NCBI RefSeq assembly: GCF_001552475.1
Contig: NZ_BCRG01000002.1
Span: 310,001-374,000, forward strand
Origin: Microbacterium oleivorans NBRC 103075
GTDB lineage: Bacteria; Actinomycetota; Actinomycetes; Actinomycetales; Microbacteriaceae
Reading direction: 5' to 3'
DNA: 64,000 nt
The notes under the pieces were generated by a model that saw only the letters and a program-made list of their open reading frames with translations, did no database searches and was not told where the DNA came from. A program made the translations under genes and the position numbers. Positions 8,118 to 17,427 of this stretch are shown piece after piece. Positions within the stretch are counted from its first letter, which is position 1, and every line of letters begins with the position of its first letter.

Positions 8118-9026
8118 TCAGCGAGTCGGGGCGGACGTCGCGTCGGCGTGGCCTCGATTCTTGCCCCGGATGCGACCGATGAGCAGGATCACCCCGACGA
8201 TGACGAGCCCGAGGATCAGTCCGGCGACGGCGGACACGAGGGTCTCGCCGAACCACACGATCACGGGGCCGGCGGCCTCGAGCAGGTGCTCGACGCCGTG
8301 CAGAAGATCCGTCGTCCAGTGCCAGCCGACCTTGCCGACGTTCTCGAGCACCAGGTGACCGCCGACCCAGAGCATGGCAACAGTGCCGAGGATGCTGATG
8401 GCTCGGAAGACGGCCGGCATCGAGCGCACGATGCGAGCGCCGTTGTGGCGGACGCGCTTGATCGAGCTCTTCGCCATCTTCAATCCGATGTCGTCGATCT
8501 TGACCAGGAGCGCGACCGCACCGTAGACGAGCAAGGTCATCATCAGCGCGATGACGGCGAGGATCGCGAGGGTCTGCCAGACGCCCATGTCCTCTTCGAG
8601 GCTGTCGAGCGCGATGAGCATGATCTCGCTCGACAGGATGAGGTCGGTGCGTACGGCGCCGAGGACCAGCTTCTTCTCGTCGCGCTCCGCCTCCTCCTCC
8701 GCGTGCATGTGGAATCCGAACCACTCCAGCACCTTCTCCGCGCCCTCGAAGCAGAGGAACGCACCGCCGAGGATGAGCAGGAATGGCAGGACACCCGGGG
8801 CGAAGGCTGTCAGCACGAGCGCGATCGGGATGATGATGAGGAATTTGTTGACGAGCGAGCCGAGGGCGATCTTCCCGACGATGGGAAGTTCGCGCGCGGG
8901 CGTGACCCCCTGCACGTACTGAGGTGTCACGGCAGCGTCGTCGATCACGACACCCGCCGTCTTCGAGGAGGCTTTCAGGGCAGCGCTCAGGATGTCGTCG
9001 ACGACGGCCAGGAGTCCAACGGACAT
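8118..9026 (-). CDS. DUF808 family inner-membrane protein (YedI-like)
   Basis: 302 residues with the DUF808 signature: N-terminal MSVGLLAVVDDILSAALKAS, then IDDAAVTPQYVQG, a first pair of hydrophobic helices (LIIIPIALVLTAFAPGVLPFLLILGGAFLCFEGAEK), and several more helices toward the C-terminus. The E. coli homologue YedI is an inner-membrane protein of unknown function. The start has an AAAGG site 10 nt upstream. The gene lies 30 bp after glnE on the same strand, so it may be read through from the glnA2-glnE transcript, though a functional tie to nitrogen control is not evident. Confidence 0.85.
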   Translation of the reverse strand: MSVGLLAVVDDILSAALKASSKTAGVVIDDAAVTPQYVQGVTPARELPIVGKIALGSLVNKFLIIIPIALVLTAFAPGVLPFLLILGGAFLCFEGAEKVLEWFGFHMHAEEEAERDEKKLVLGAVRTDLILSSEIMLIALDSLEEDMGVWQTLAILAVIALMMTLLVYGAVALLVKIDDIGLKMAKSSIKRVRHNGARIVRSMPAVFRAISILGTVAMLWVGGHLVLENVGKVGWHWTTDLLHGVEHLLEAAGPVIVWFGETLVSAVAGLILGLVIVGVILLIGRIRGKNRGHADATSAPTR

Positions 9027-9056
9027 AGGGGTGGTGCCTTTCGGTCTGGTCGGCGA

Positions 9057-12038
9057 TCAGCCGTAGAAGAGAGTGTCGAAGGCGCGGCGTGCCCGACGCG
9101 CGGTGCGGAGCCAATCCTCCTCCACTTGTGTGGCGGAGCGCGGCTCGTACTCCAGGAGCCGTCCGATCCCGTCGAGTTTCCCACGATCGCTGGGCAGGAC
9201 ATCGCTCGTCTGCCCGGACAGCAGGGTGTTCGCGGAGCGGAGTCTGCTCGCGAGCCACCATGCCTCTGCCAAGCGCTCCGCCGCGTCATCCGGAATCAGC
9301 CCGGCGCCGCGCGCAGCTTCGAGGGCTGCCGTCGTCGAGGTCGTCCGCAGCCCCTCGACCTGGGCCGCGTGCTGGAGCTGAAGGAGCTGCACGAGCCACT
9401 CGACGTCGCTCAGACCGCCGGGGCCGAGCTTGAGATGGCGCGAGCGGTCCACGCCCTGCGGCAGTCGCTCGTTCTCGACCCTCGCCTTGATGCGCTTGAT
9501 TTCGCGGAGGCCCTGAGCGTCGGGGTCGAGCGGGTACCGAAGGTCGTCCGCCAACGCCATGAACCGCGCGATGAGCTTCACGCTCCCCGCCACCCCGCGA
9601 GCCCGGAGCAGCGCCTGCGCCTCCCAGGAGAGCGACCAACGCCGGTAGTACTCGGCGTACGACTCGAGGGAACGCGCCATCGGTCCGTTGCGCCCTTCCG
9701 GACGGAGCCCGGCATCGAGGTCGAACGGTGCGCGCTGGTCCTCGGAGTGTGCTCGGAGTCCTTGCACGATCTTCACCGCAAGCTCCTGCGCGCGCTGCGG
9801 GGGGACACCGTTGGCCTCGTAGACGTACATGACGTCGGCGTCCGATCCGAAACCGAGCTCCGCGCCGCCGAAACGACCCATCGCGATCACTGCGAAATCG
9901 AGTGCGTCGTCCTCCGGCGGCACGACCTCACGCCACACGGCGCGGAGGGTCGCCTGGATCGTCACCTCACTGATCGACGTCAGCCCCCGCGAGAGCTCGG
10001 CGATCGTCAGCTCGCCCAGCAGTCCGCCTAGGGCGAGGCGGAGGAGTTCACGGCGGCGGAGCGCTCGCACGGAGCGCATCGCGTCGCTGATGGATGCGTG
10101 GCGAGCCTGGATCGCACGCGCCTCCTGCTGAAGTGCGAACCCTGACCGGGGACGCAGCTGTTCTGACGAGTCCAGCCACGCCACAGCCTCCGGGATCCAC
10201 TCCATGAGATCCGCTGCATAGCGGGAGCCCGAGAGCACCCGGGTGAGCCGTTCCGCTGCGCCCGACGAGTCTCGGAGCATCCGCAGGAACCACGGGGTGT
10301 CGCCGAGTCGCTCGCTGATGCGTCGGAACGACACCATCCCGTAATCGGGGTCCACGCCGTCGGCGAACCAGCGGATCATGACGGGCATGAGGTGGCGCTG
10401 GATGGTGGCCTTACGGCTCAGCCCACTCGTCAGCGCACCGATGTGGCGAAGGGTCCCGGCCGGATCGCGGAACCCGATGGCCGCGAGCCGGTCGTGTGCC
10501 TGGGCAGACGACAGCACGCCTTGCTCCTCAGCGGGCAGGGCCGCGACGGCGGACAGCAGCGGGCGATAGAAGAGGCGGATGTGGATCTCGCGCACCTGCA
10601 GCTTCACGCGTTCCCAGACCGCTCCGATGCCCGCGGCGTTCGTCGCGAGACCGGACGCGCGCGCGAGGACGCGCAGCTCGTCGTCCGTCGTGGGCATGAG
10701 GTGGGTGCGCTGCAGGCGCCGAAGCTGAAGTCGGTGCTCCATCACCCGGAGCGTGCGGTAGTGCTGGCCGAAGGCCGCGGCATCCGTCCGTCCGATGTAG
10801 CCCTCCCCGACGAGCGCCACGAGCGCACCGAGGGTGCTCTGCTGCCGGATCCCCTCGTCGGACAGGCCGTGGACGAGTTGCAGCAGCTGCACCGTGAACT
10901 CGATGTCCCGGATGCCACCGGGCCCGAGCTTCAGCTGCCGCGCCACTTCGTCACCCGGGATGTGGTCGGTCACCCGCTCGCGCATCCGCTGCACGCTGTC
11001 GACGAAGTTCTCCCGCGCGCTGCTCGTCCACACCAGCGGCTGCACGGCGGAGCAGTACTGCTCCCCGAGTGCGAGGTCACCCGCGAGAGGACGCGCCTTG
11101 AGGAGAGCCTGGAACTCCCAGCTCTTCGCCCACCGCCCGTAGTACGACAGGTGCGAATCGAGCGTCCGGACGAGAGCGCCCTGCTTGCCCTCGGGACGGA
11201 GGTTCGGGTCGACCTCCCAGAGCGGAGGTTCGACCTCGACATCCGAGATGCCCCGCATCGTGAGCGTCGCGAGACGGGTCGCGATGTCCACCGCACGCCC
11301 CTCGGTGAGGTCGGCGCCTCCCGCTACGCCCGCCACGAAGATGACGTCGACGTCACTGACGTAGTTCAACTCGCGAGCGCCGGTCTTGCCCATCCCGATG
11401 ATGGAGAGACAGGTCGCCGCGACCTCGCTGCGCGGGAACATCGCGGCCGCCGCGCGGGCGCGCGCGGCGCACAGGGAGGCGTCGAGGGCCGCACCGGCGG
11501 CATCCGCGAGGGCGGCCGCCACTTCAGGCAGCACCTCGGTGGCGTCGTCGGCGGCGAGGTCGTACGCCGCGATGAGAGCGACGATGCGGCGGTAGCGGAC
11601 GCGAAGAGCGACCCACGCGGACTCATCGGATGCCGCGGCGAAGCCCTCGGCATCCGCTCCGACCGACTCGAGCAGACTCTCCCGCATCGCGCGGGCCGAG
11701 GGCAGCATGCGGCCGGCGCCGACCAGGTGGACAAGCTCGTCCGGATGGCGGAGGAAGAAGTCCGCGAAACCAGACGACGCGCCGAGGAGCGACCACACGA
11801 CATCGCTCGCGTCGGTCAGCGCTCGTTGCAGCGCGGACGCGTTGCGTCTCGCGATCCGGACGCACGACATCACGGCGCCGTCCGGGTCGGCCGCCCGCTG
11901 AGCAGCGACGACGAGCTCGCTTCGCCCGATTCCCGTCAGGGACGCGAGCTCGTCGAGCGCATCGGACGACTCGGCGAGGTCCGAGAAACCCGCGCGGGCG
12001 AGGTCGGTGAGTGCTGCCCGTCGCTCGATCGAGGCCAT
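9057..12038 (-). CDS. glnE: Glutamine synthetase adenylyltransferase / adenylyl-removing enzyme
   Basis: 993 residues; adds AMP to, and phosphorolytically removes it from, the regulatory Tyr of GlnA. Two nucleotidyltransferase halves are visible: the adenylyl-removing half with GMGKTGARELNYVSDVDVIF near residue 214, and the adenylyltransferase half with AMGRFGGAELGFGSDADVMYV near residue 719. Each is followed by an all-helical domain containing a KLGPGGIRDIEFTVQ-type motif (the second reads KLGPGGLSDVEWLVQ). Length is typical for actinobacteria. The ATG lies 4 bp after the glnA2 stop, so the two are translationally close. Its substrate site (Tyr402) is in the glnA gene of this window. Confidence 0.97.
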   Translation of the reverse strand: MASIERRAALTDLARAGFSDLAESSDALDELASLTGIGRSELVVAAQRAADPDGAVMSCVRIARRNASALQRALTDASDVVWSLLGASSGFADFFLRHPDELVHLVGAGRMLPSARAMRESLLESVGADAEGFAAASDESAWVALRVRYRRIVALIAAYDLAADDATEVLPEVAAALADAAGAALDASLCAARARAAAAMFPRSEVAATCLSIIGMGKTGARELNYVSDVDVIFVAGVAGGADLTEGRAVDIATRLATLTMRGISDVEVEPPLWEVDPNLRPEGKQGALVRTLDSHLSYYGRWAKSWEFQALLKARPLAGDLALGEQYCSAVQPLVWTSSARENFVDSVQRMRERVTDHIPGDEVARQLKLGPGGIRDIEFTVQLLQLVHGLSDEGIRQQSTLGALVALVGEGYIGRTDAAAFGQHYRTLRVMEHRLQLRRLQRTHLMPTTDDELRVLARASGLATNAAGIGAVWERVKLQVREIHIRLFYRPLLSAVAALPAEEQGVLSSAQAHDRLAAIGFRDPAGTLRHIGALTSGLSRKATIQRHLMPVMIRWFADGVDPDYGMVSFRRISERLGDTPWFLRMLRDSSGAAERLTRVLSGSRYAADLMEWIPEAVAWLDSSEQLRPRSGFALQQEARAIQARHASISDAMRSVRALRRRELLRLALGGLLGELTIAELSRGLTSISEVTIQATLRAVWREVVPPEDDALDFAVIAMGRFGGAELGFGSDADVMYVYEANGVPPQRAQELAVKIVQGLRAHSEDQRAPFDLDAGLRPEGRNGPMARSLESYAEYYRRWSLSWEAQALLRARGVAGSVKLIARFMALADDLRYPLDPDAQGLREIKRIKARVENERLPQGVDRSRHLKLGPGGLSDVEWLVQLLQLQHAAQVEGLRTTSTTAALEAARGAGLIPDDAAERLAEAWWLASRLRSANTLLSGQTSDVLPSDRGKLDGIGRLLEYEPRSATQVEEDWLRTARRARRAFDTLFYG

Positions 12039-12042
12039 GGCC

Positions 12043-13380
12043 TCAGAGCATCTCGAGGTTCTTCTGCAGCTCGAACGGGGTGACCTGCGCCCGGTACTCC
12101 TGCCACTCGCGACGCTTGTTCAGCAGCACGTAGTTGAAGACCGTTTCACCGAGAGTCTCGGCGACGAGCTCCGACTCCTCCATGAGCTCCAGAGCGTGGT
12201 CGAGGCTCGACGGCAGCTGACCGTAGCCGAGCGCGCGACGCTCGGCATCCGTCAACGACCAGACGTTGTCCTCGGCCTCGGGAGGGAGCTCGTACTCCTC
12301 TTCGATGCCCTTCAGGCCCGCCGCCAGCATGAGCGCGTAAGCGAGGTAGGGGTTCGCGGCGGAGTCCAGTGCGCGGTACTCGACACGAGTCGACTGGCCC
12401 TTGTTGGGCTTGTACATCGGCACGCGGACGAGCGCGGAGCGGTTGTTGTGACCCCAGCAGATGAAGCTCGGTGCCTCGTCGCCGCCCCAGAGACGCTTGT
12501 ACGAGTTCACGAACTGGTTCGTGACGGCCGAGATTTCGTTCGCGTGACGCAGCAGACCCGCGATGAACTGCCGACCGGTCTTGGAGAGCTGGTACTGGGC
12601 GCCCTCTTCGTAGAAGGCGTTCATGTCGCCTTCGAAAAGCGACATGTGCGTGTGCATGCCGCTGCCGGGCTTGCCGCTGAGGGGCTTCGGCATGAACGTC
12701 GCGTAGACGCCCTGCTCGATCGCGACCTCTTTGACGACGGTTCGGAAGGTCATGATGTTGTCGGCGGTCGCGAGAGCGTCGGCGTACCGGAGGTCGATCT
12801 CGTTCTGGCCGGGGCCACCCTCGTGGTGGCTGAACTCTACCGAGATGCCGAGGTCCTCGAGCATGCGCACCGAGCGACGACGGAAGTCGTGGGCCGTGCC
12901 GCCGGGGACGTTGTCGAAGTAGCCCGCCGAATCCACCGGTTCCGGTCCCTCGGGACCGAACGTCGACGACTTCAGGAGGTAGAACTCGATCTCGGGGTGC
13001 GTGTAGAACGTGAACCCCGCGTCACCGGCCTTCGCCAGCGCGCGCTTCAAGACGTTACGCGGGTCCGCCACGGCAGGCTGCCCGTCGGGCGTCGTGATGT
13101 CGCAGAACATGCGCGCCGTCGGGTCGATCTCGCCGCGCCACGGCAGGATCTGGAACGTCGACGGGTCCGGGTGCGCCAGGAGGTCGGACTCGTAGGAGCG
13201 AGTCAGGCCCTCGATCGCGGAACCGTCGAACCCGAGGCCCTCCGCGAACGCGCCCTCGACCTCAGCGGGTGCGATCGCGACCGACTTGAGGGTTCCCGTC
13301 ACATCGGTGAACCACAGCCGGATGAACTTGACCCCCCGTTCCTCGATCGTCCTCAGAACGAAGTCACGCTGCTTGTCCAT
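12043..13380 (-). CDS. glnA2: Glutamine synthetase type I, second paralogue
   Basis: 445 residues, GSI fold with GFDGSAIEG, HPEIEFYLL, HHEGGPGQNEIDLRYADAL, KPLSGKPGSGMHTHMSLF and NSYKRL motifs. It is about 30 residues shorter than GlnA. At the position of the adenylylation loop it reads EEYELPPEAEDNVW, lacking the KNIPQV context of GlnA; Mycobacterium GlnA2 with the same arrangement is not essential for glutamine synthesis. The ATG has a GGAAGGA site. Gene order glnA / glnE-glnA2 with opposite strands matches Mycobacterium. A TAGTCT hexamer on the minus strand just upstream could be its -10. Confidence 0.93.
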   Translation of the reverse strand: MDKQRDFVLRTIEERGVKFIRLWFTDVTGTLKSVAIAPAEVEGAFAEGLGFDGSAIEGLTRSYESDLLAHPDPSTFQILPWRGEIDPTARMFCDITTPDGQPAVADPRNVLKRALAKAGDAGFTFYTHPEIEFYLLKSSTFGPEGPEPVDSAGYFDNVPGGTAHDFRRRSVRMLEDLGISVEFSHHEGGPGQNEIDLRYADALATADNIMTFRTVVKEVAIEQGVYATFMPKPLSGKPGSGMHTHMSLFEGDMNAFYEEGAQYQLSKTGRQFIAGLLRHANEISAVTNQFVNSYKRLWGGDEAPSFICWGHNNRSALVRVPMYKPNKGQSTRVEYRALDSAANPYLAYALMLAAGLKGIEEEYELPPEAEDNVWSLTDAERRALGYGQLPSSLDHALELMEESELVAETLGETVFNYVLLNKRREWQEYRAQVTPFELQKNLEML

Positions 13381-13458
13381 CGCATCCTTCCCGGTGCCGA
13401 GCCGACTGCCAGACTAGCGGTCCGAAGCGACGACCGAGTCACGCGACGCGGCGCCTCA

Positions 13459-13641
13459 TCAGTCGTCTTCTGCCGCTTCCTCCGCGGCCCAGGCACGCGA
13501 GCGCTCGCGCATGATCTCCGGCGCCCGCGCCGCGTCCTCCGCGGTGTCGAACGGTCCGGCGCGGTCGACGGCCGGGGACTCGAACCCCTGCTGGACCTCG
13601 CCCGTCTTCAGGTTGTACCAGTACTTGTCGGCGTCGCTCAT
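13459..13641 (-). CDS. Small conserved SPOR-like protein
   Basis: 60 residues: KYWYNLKTGEVQQGFESP, then a segment around GPFDTAEDAARAPEIMRERSRAW and an acidic tail. This pattern (aromatic start, a GPF/Y-T-EA turn and an acidic end) is a short actinobacterial family often labelled SPOR domain; function unknown. AGGAGG stands about 6 nt before the ATG, a strong site. TAGGAT about 30 nt further up could be the -10. It lies between glnA2 and the divergent ppgK. Confidence 0.75.
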   Translation of the reverse strand: MSDADKYWYNLKTGEVQQGFESPAVDRAGPFDTAEDAARAPEIMRERSRAWAAEEAAEDD

Positions 13642-13720
13642 GGGGTCCTCCTCGGCCTCGTGCGGTTCATCCTACGGAGGGGGCGCCCTGAGACCTACGG
13701 CCGGCATGCCGGGCTCCGAC

Positions 13721-13726
13721 TAGGCT
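13721..13726 (+). promoter_or_regulatory. Leaderless -10 element (TAGGCT)
   Basis: TAGGCT is followed by 7 nt and the ATG of ppgK at 13734; no ribosome-binding site is visible. Confidence 0.55.
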
Positions 13727-13733
13727 CGGAATC

Positions 13734-14555
13734 ATGACTGGTACCGCCACCACCGCCGTCGGCATCGACATCGGAGGGACGGGCATCAAAGGTGCGCTCG
13801 TCGACCTCTCGCAGGGAAAGCTCCTCACCGACCGGATCAAGGTCCCGACACCGAAAGGTGCCGAGCCTGACGACGTCTTGAAGGCCGTCACCGAGGTGCT
13901 CGAGAAGCTCGAGGTCACGGACGCCGACGTGCCGCTGGGCGTCGCGTTCCCCGCGATCGTCAAGAACGGCCGGACGCTGTCGGCCGCCAACGTCGCCGAC
14001 ACCTGGATCGGCTTCGAGGCGGAGGCGTTCTTCGAGAAGGGGCTCGGCCGTCAGATCCACTTCGCGAACGACGCTGACGTCGCCGGCGTCGCCGAGATGC
14101 GCTACGGCGCTGCGAAGGACCGCGATGGCCTCGTCCTCCTGACGACGCTCGGCACCGGAATCGGCACGGCGATGATCTACAAGGGCGTGCTCGTCCCCAA
14201 CAGCGAGCTCGGCCACCTTCACCGCCCCGGCCACAAGAAGGACTTCGAGCACTACGCGGCCTACTCCGCCATGGAGCGCGAAGAGCTCGAGTGGGATGCC
14301 TGGGCTGAGCGCCTGCAGCAGTACTACAGCCACCTCGAGTTCCTCTTCACTCCCGACCTGTTCGTCGTCGGCGGCGGCGTCTCGAAGCACGCGGACAAGT
14401 TCCTGCCGCTCCTCGACCTGGAAACCGAGATCGTGCCCGCCGTGCACCGCAACAACGCGGGCATCATCGGGGCGGCCGCGCTGGCACTCGCCGGCGAAGA
14501 CTCGGGCGTCTCGGTCGGCGAGGGCGAAGACCTCGCGGGGACGACCGCGCGCTGA
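13734..14555 (+). CDS. ppgK: Polyphosphate glucokinase (ROK family)
   Basis: 273 residues; phosphorylates glucose with polyphosphate (often also ATP) as donor, typical of actinobacteria. The phosphate-binding motif GIDIGGTGIKG (10-20) opens the protein, followed by TPKGAEPDDV (39-48), the polyphosphate-interaction segment specific to PPGK. Further ROK features are HFANDADVAGVAEMRYG, TTLGTGIGTAMIYKG and the catalytic ELGHLHRPGH region, and FLFTPDLFVVGGGVSKH near the C-terminus. The ROK zinc-binding Cys cluster is absent, as usual in this branch. It converges on the RNase P RNA gene 19 bp downstream. Confidence 0.95.
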   Translation: MTGTATTAVGIDIGGTGIKGALVDLSQGKLLTDRIKVPTPKGAEPDDVLKAVTEVLEKLEVTDADVPLGVAFPAIVKNGRTLSAANVADTWIGFEAEAFFEKGLGRQIHFANDADVAGVAEMRYGAAKDRDGLVLLTTLGTGIGTAMIYKGVLVPNSELGHLHRPGHKKDFEHYAAYSAMEREELEWDAWAERLQQYYSHLEFLFTPDLFVVGGGVSKHADKFLPLLDLETEIVPAVHRNNAGIIGAAALALAGEDSGVSVGEGEDLAGTTAR

Positions 14556-14574
14556 CGACGGCGGTCGGTCGAGG

Positions 14575-14941
14575 GCGAATGGGCCGGCCTGTACGCCGGG
14601 TTCTGTCCGGGGGCCTAAGCCCCGTGGACGGTCATCTCTCTCGGCGACACGTTGCCGTGCCGCTCCAGCGGTCTACCCGGGGACTCAGCGGGCCGCGTCG
14701 GCATCCCCTGTCTGACCTTGCTCCGGGCGAGGTTTACCGTGCGGGTCGTGTCACCACGACCCCGGTGGTCTCTTACACCACCCTTTCACCCTTACCCCGG
14801 TCGGAACCGGGGCGGTCTGCTCTCTGTGGCACTGTCTCGCGGATCACTCCGGGTGGGTGTTACCCACCGCCCTGCCCTGTGGAGCCCGGACGTTCCTCGG
14901 TGCGCTTTCGCGCCACGCGACCGTCCAGCCGACCCATTCGC
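14575..14941 (-). ncRNA. rnpB: RNase P RNA component (type A)
   Basis: About 367 nt on the minus strand. The ends pair as helix P1 (GCGAATGGG near 14941-14933 with CCCATTCGC at 14583-14575). Conserved core blocks are present: the GAGGAA-type CR-I element followed by GTCCGGGCTCCACAGGGCAG, the GGTAAGGGTGAAA-type internal segment, AGACAGTG, and the 3' GGACAGAACCCGGCGTACAG block. The catalytic RNA processes tRNA 5' ends. Ends are set by P1 and may be off by a few bases. Confidence 0.95.
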
Positions 14942-14948
14942 GGGGTCG

Positions 14949-14954
14949 AGTCTA
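14949..14954 (-). promoter_or_regulatory. Candidate rnpB -10 element (TAGACT)
   Basis: On the minus strand TAGACT lies 7 nt before the inferred rnpB 5' end. The upstream promoter DNA falls within the last codons of the polymerase gene, whose stop codon is at 14968-14970. Confidence 0.5.
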
Positions 14955-14967
14955 TCGGTCCGGTGGG

Positions 14968-16647
14968 TCAGCCCTTCGCCGCGTCCACTCGCACCTGAAG
15001 GTCGAGGCGGAAGTCCAACGGGATGTCTCCGAACAGCAGCCGCGTCGCGGCCTCTGCGGCGAGGACGACAGCGTCCGCCGCCTGCTGCGCCTGCGCGACG
15101 GGCGAATGGACGATGACCTCGTCATGGAGGAAGAAGGCGAGATGCGCCTGGCGGGCGTGGAGTGCGCCGGATCGAGGGGCGGCATCCGCTTCGTCGACGT
15201 GCGGAAGTGCGGCCAGTCGAGCCCGCAGATCACCGAGCCACGCGAGCGCCCATTCGGCGGCGGTGCCCTGCACGACGAAGTTGCGGGTGAAACGTCCGCG
15301 GTCTCTCGCGGCGCGGCGGGCCTGTCCTCGGTCGATCTCGGTCGCGTCGGGGTCTCCGGCGTGTCCTTGCAGAGCCCGCCAACCGGGCGACGGGGTCGGG
15401 CTCGATCGGCCGAGCCACGTCGAGACGACGCTGCCTTCCTCGCCGACGCGCGCGGCATCGTCCACGAGGCCCATCGCCCGCGGGTACGCGCGCCGGAGCG
15501 CGGGGACCAGGCGACCGCTGTCCCCGGTCGTTGCACCGTACATCGCTCCCAGCAGCGCGAACTTCGCCTCGGAGCGGGTACTCACGACCCCTCGTGACAC
15601 GATGCCCTCGTAAAGGTCGGTGTCGCGGGCGCTGTCGGCGAGGGCGGCATCCCGCGACATCGCGGCGAGAACACGCGGTTCGAGCTGCGCGACGTCGGCG
15701 ACCACGAGCGTCCAGCCCGGGTCGGCGCGAACGGCGGGTCGGAGCTGCCGCGGCATCTGGAGCGCTCCCCCGCCCGACGACGCCCAGCGGCCCGTCACCA
15801 CGCCACCCGGGACGTACACCGGGCGGAATCGTCCTTCGGGCGCCCACTCATCGCGCCATGCCCAGCCGTTCGCGGTGAACAGCCGCATGAGCCGCTTGTA
15901 TTCGAGCAGCGGAGCGATGACAGGGTGTTCGTACTCGCTCAGCTCCCACTTGCTCGTGGACGTCGCCGCCACTCCCACACGGTGGAGGGAACGCAGCAGC
16001 TTGGGTTGCGAATCGATGCTGGCCGCGGGGTCGCCGAGGAGGCCCCGGATGTCTCCGGCCAGGGATTCGATGCGGGCGGGTAGTCCGTTCCCCAGCTCTC
16101 GCTCCCCCAGCATCCCGGTCAGGATTTCGTCGTGGACGTCGCCGTCCCAGGGAACGCCCGCCGCGTGCATCTCCGCCGCCACGAGTGCCCCGACCGATTC
16201 CGCCGCGACCAGCAGACGGAGGCCGGCGGCGCTGGCCGAGATCACCGCCCGCTGACGGGCGAACTCCGCAAGGGCGGCATCGATGTCGTGCGGGACCTCG
16301 CGAGCGCCCGGATCGAGGTCGAAGAGCGCGCTCGGACCGTCGTCGGCAACGGATGCCGCGGCATCCCACTCGACCGCAGCGCGAAGCGCATCGGCCCCGA
16401 CCGACCGGGCGCTGTCGCGGAGGATCGCGTGCGCCAGCCTCAGGTCATGACAGCGGGACACCCGGACGCCCTCCGCGATGACCGCCGGGTACCAGGAGGA
16501 GGTGTCGCTCCAGACCCACCGCGTCGCGGCATCCGTCCGTGCCGCCTCGCGCGCGAGGGCGCTGCGCTCGATCAAGAGACGCTCGCCCGCCGTACCGTCT
16601 GCGGCGATGGGGACGAGGGCAAGGCCGCCCCCGGCATTCCCGACCAC
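14968..16647 (-). CDS. PolA-like 3'-5' exonuclease/DNA polymerase
   Basis: Family A polymerase related to actinobacterial 'bifunctional 3'-5' exonuclease/DNA polymerase' proteins, about 559 residues, lacking the 5' nuclease domain of PolA. Counting from the GTG at 16647: a degenerate exonuclease-like domain in the first ~200 residues without the canonical acidic DxE pair, then palm motif A VVADVAQLEPRVLA (about 315-328), motif B with KFALLGAMYG (about 362-371) and motif C HDE (about 508-510). The start is uncertain: no ATG or strong ribosome site fits, and coding-like sequence extends back toward the preceding gene's stop at 16689. Probably co-transcribed with the zinc-ribbon gene. Confidence 0.85.
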   Translation of the reverse strand: MVGNAGGGLALVPIAADGTAGERLLIERSALAREAARTDAATRWVWSDTSSWYPAVIAEGVRVSRCHDLRLAHAILRDSARSVGADALRAAVEWDAAASVADDGPSALFDLDPGAREVPHDIDAALAEFARQRAVISASAAGLRLLVAAESVGALVAAEMHAAGVPWDGDVHDEILTGMLGERELGNGLPARIESLAGDIRGLLGDPAASIDSQPKLLRSLHRVGVAATSTSKWELSEYEHPVIAPLLEYKRLMRLFTANGWAWRDEWAPEGRFRPVYVPGGVVTGRWASSGGGALQMPRQLRPAVRADPGWTLVVADVAQLEPRVLAAMSRDAALADSARDTDLYEGIVSRGVVSTRSEAKFALLGAMYGATTGDSGRLVPALRRAYPRAMGLVDDAARVGEEGSVVSTWLGRSSPTPSPGWRALQGHAGDPDATEIDRGQARRAARDRGRFTRNFVVQGTAAEWALAWLGDLRARLAALPHVDEADAAPRSGALHARQAHLAFFLHDEVIVHSPVAQAQQAADAVVLAAEAATRLLFGDIPLDFRLDLQVRVDAAKG

Positions 16648-16688
16648 GATCCAGGGAGCGATGCTCCCCGCGGTCGTGCCCGGATCGG

Positions 16689-17420
16689 TCAGAGCCCGGA
16701 GTCCTCGCCGCGCACCAGGATGCAACCGCATTCGGGGCACATCACGACGTCGTCCTCGGCAGCTGCGCGCACGACGTTGAGGTCGGTCCCGGAGAGGACC
16801 ATGTGGCAACCGCCGCAGGTACGGCGGTGCAGTAGCCCGGCTCCGTTTCCGCGGGCGGCGAGCGTGTCGTACAGGGCGACGAGATCGGCGGGCAAGGAGG
16901 ACGCGATAGCGGCGCGATCGCGGGTGGCCGCTTCGTGGCGCGAGGTCGCATCGGCGACGGCCGCCTTGGCTTCGGCGCTCAATCGAGCACCCTCTTCGTT
17001 CACTGAGGCGATGAGCGCCTCCTGCTCGGCGACAGCGGCTTCGGCGGTCTCGAGGCGCTCCATGACGTCGAGCTCGGAGTCCTCGAGGTCGGACTTGCGC
17101 CGGGCGAGAGACGCGATCTCGTGCTCGAGGCCCTGCGCGTCCTTGACGCTCGACGTCGAGGCGAGGCGGTCGTTGTCGCGCTGGGTGCGGGCGACGACCA
17201 CGGCGACATCCGACTGGATGCGGGAGAGCTCGGTCTTCGCATCATCGCGGGTGCCGAGTCGGCGTGTCAGCTCGGCGGAGTGGGTCGCGCGCTCGGCCAG
17301 CAGCTGCTTCACCCGGGCCGCCTGTTCGGGGTTCCGACGCGCGTGATCGGCCTGACGGACGGCGAGGTCGGCGTCGACGAGATCAAGGAGGCGGCGCTGG
17401 TCGGTAAAGCTGGCTTTCAC
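16689..17420 (-). CDS. Coiled-coil zinc-ribbon protein (CT398/DUF164-like)
   Basis: 243 residues from GTG at 17420, chosen because KASFTDQRRLLDLVDADLAV matches the family's usual N-terminus. Residues about 30-175 are a long antiparallel coiled coil rich in Ala, Glu and Arg. The C-terminal zinc ribbon has CGGCH and, about 20 residues on, CPECG (CxxC-CxxC). Homologues are widespread and suspected to bind nucleic acids or act as adaptors, but the role is not settled. TAGGTT ends 7 nt before the start and GGGGAG lies 1 nt before it, so either leaderless or short-leader translation is possible. Confidence 0.85.
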   Translation of the reverse strand: MKASFTDQRRLLDLVDADLAVRQADHARRNPEQAARVKQLLAERATHSAELTRRLGTRDDAKTELSRIQSDVAVVVARTQRDNDRLASTSSVKDAQGLEHEIASLARRKSDLEDSELDVMERLETAEAAVAEQEALIASVNEEGARLSAEAKAAVADATSRHEAATRDRAAIASSLPADLVALYDTLAARGNGAGLLHRRTCGGCHMVLSGTDLNVVRAAAEDDVVMCPECGCILVRGEDSGL

Positions 17421-17427
17421 GCTCCCC

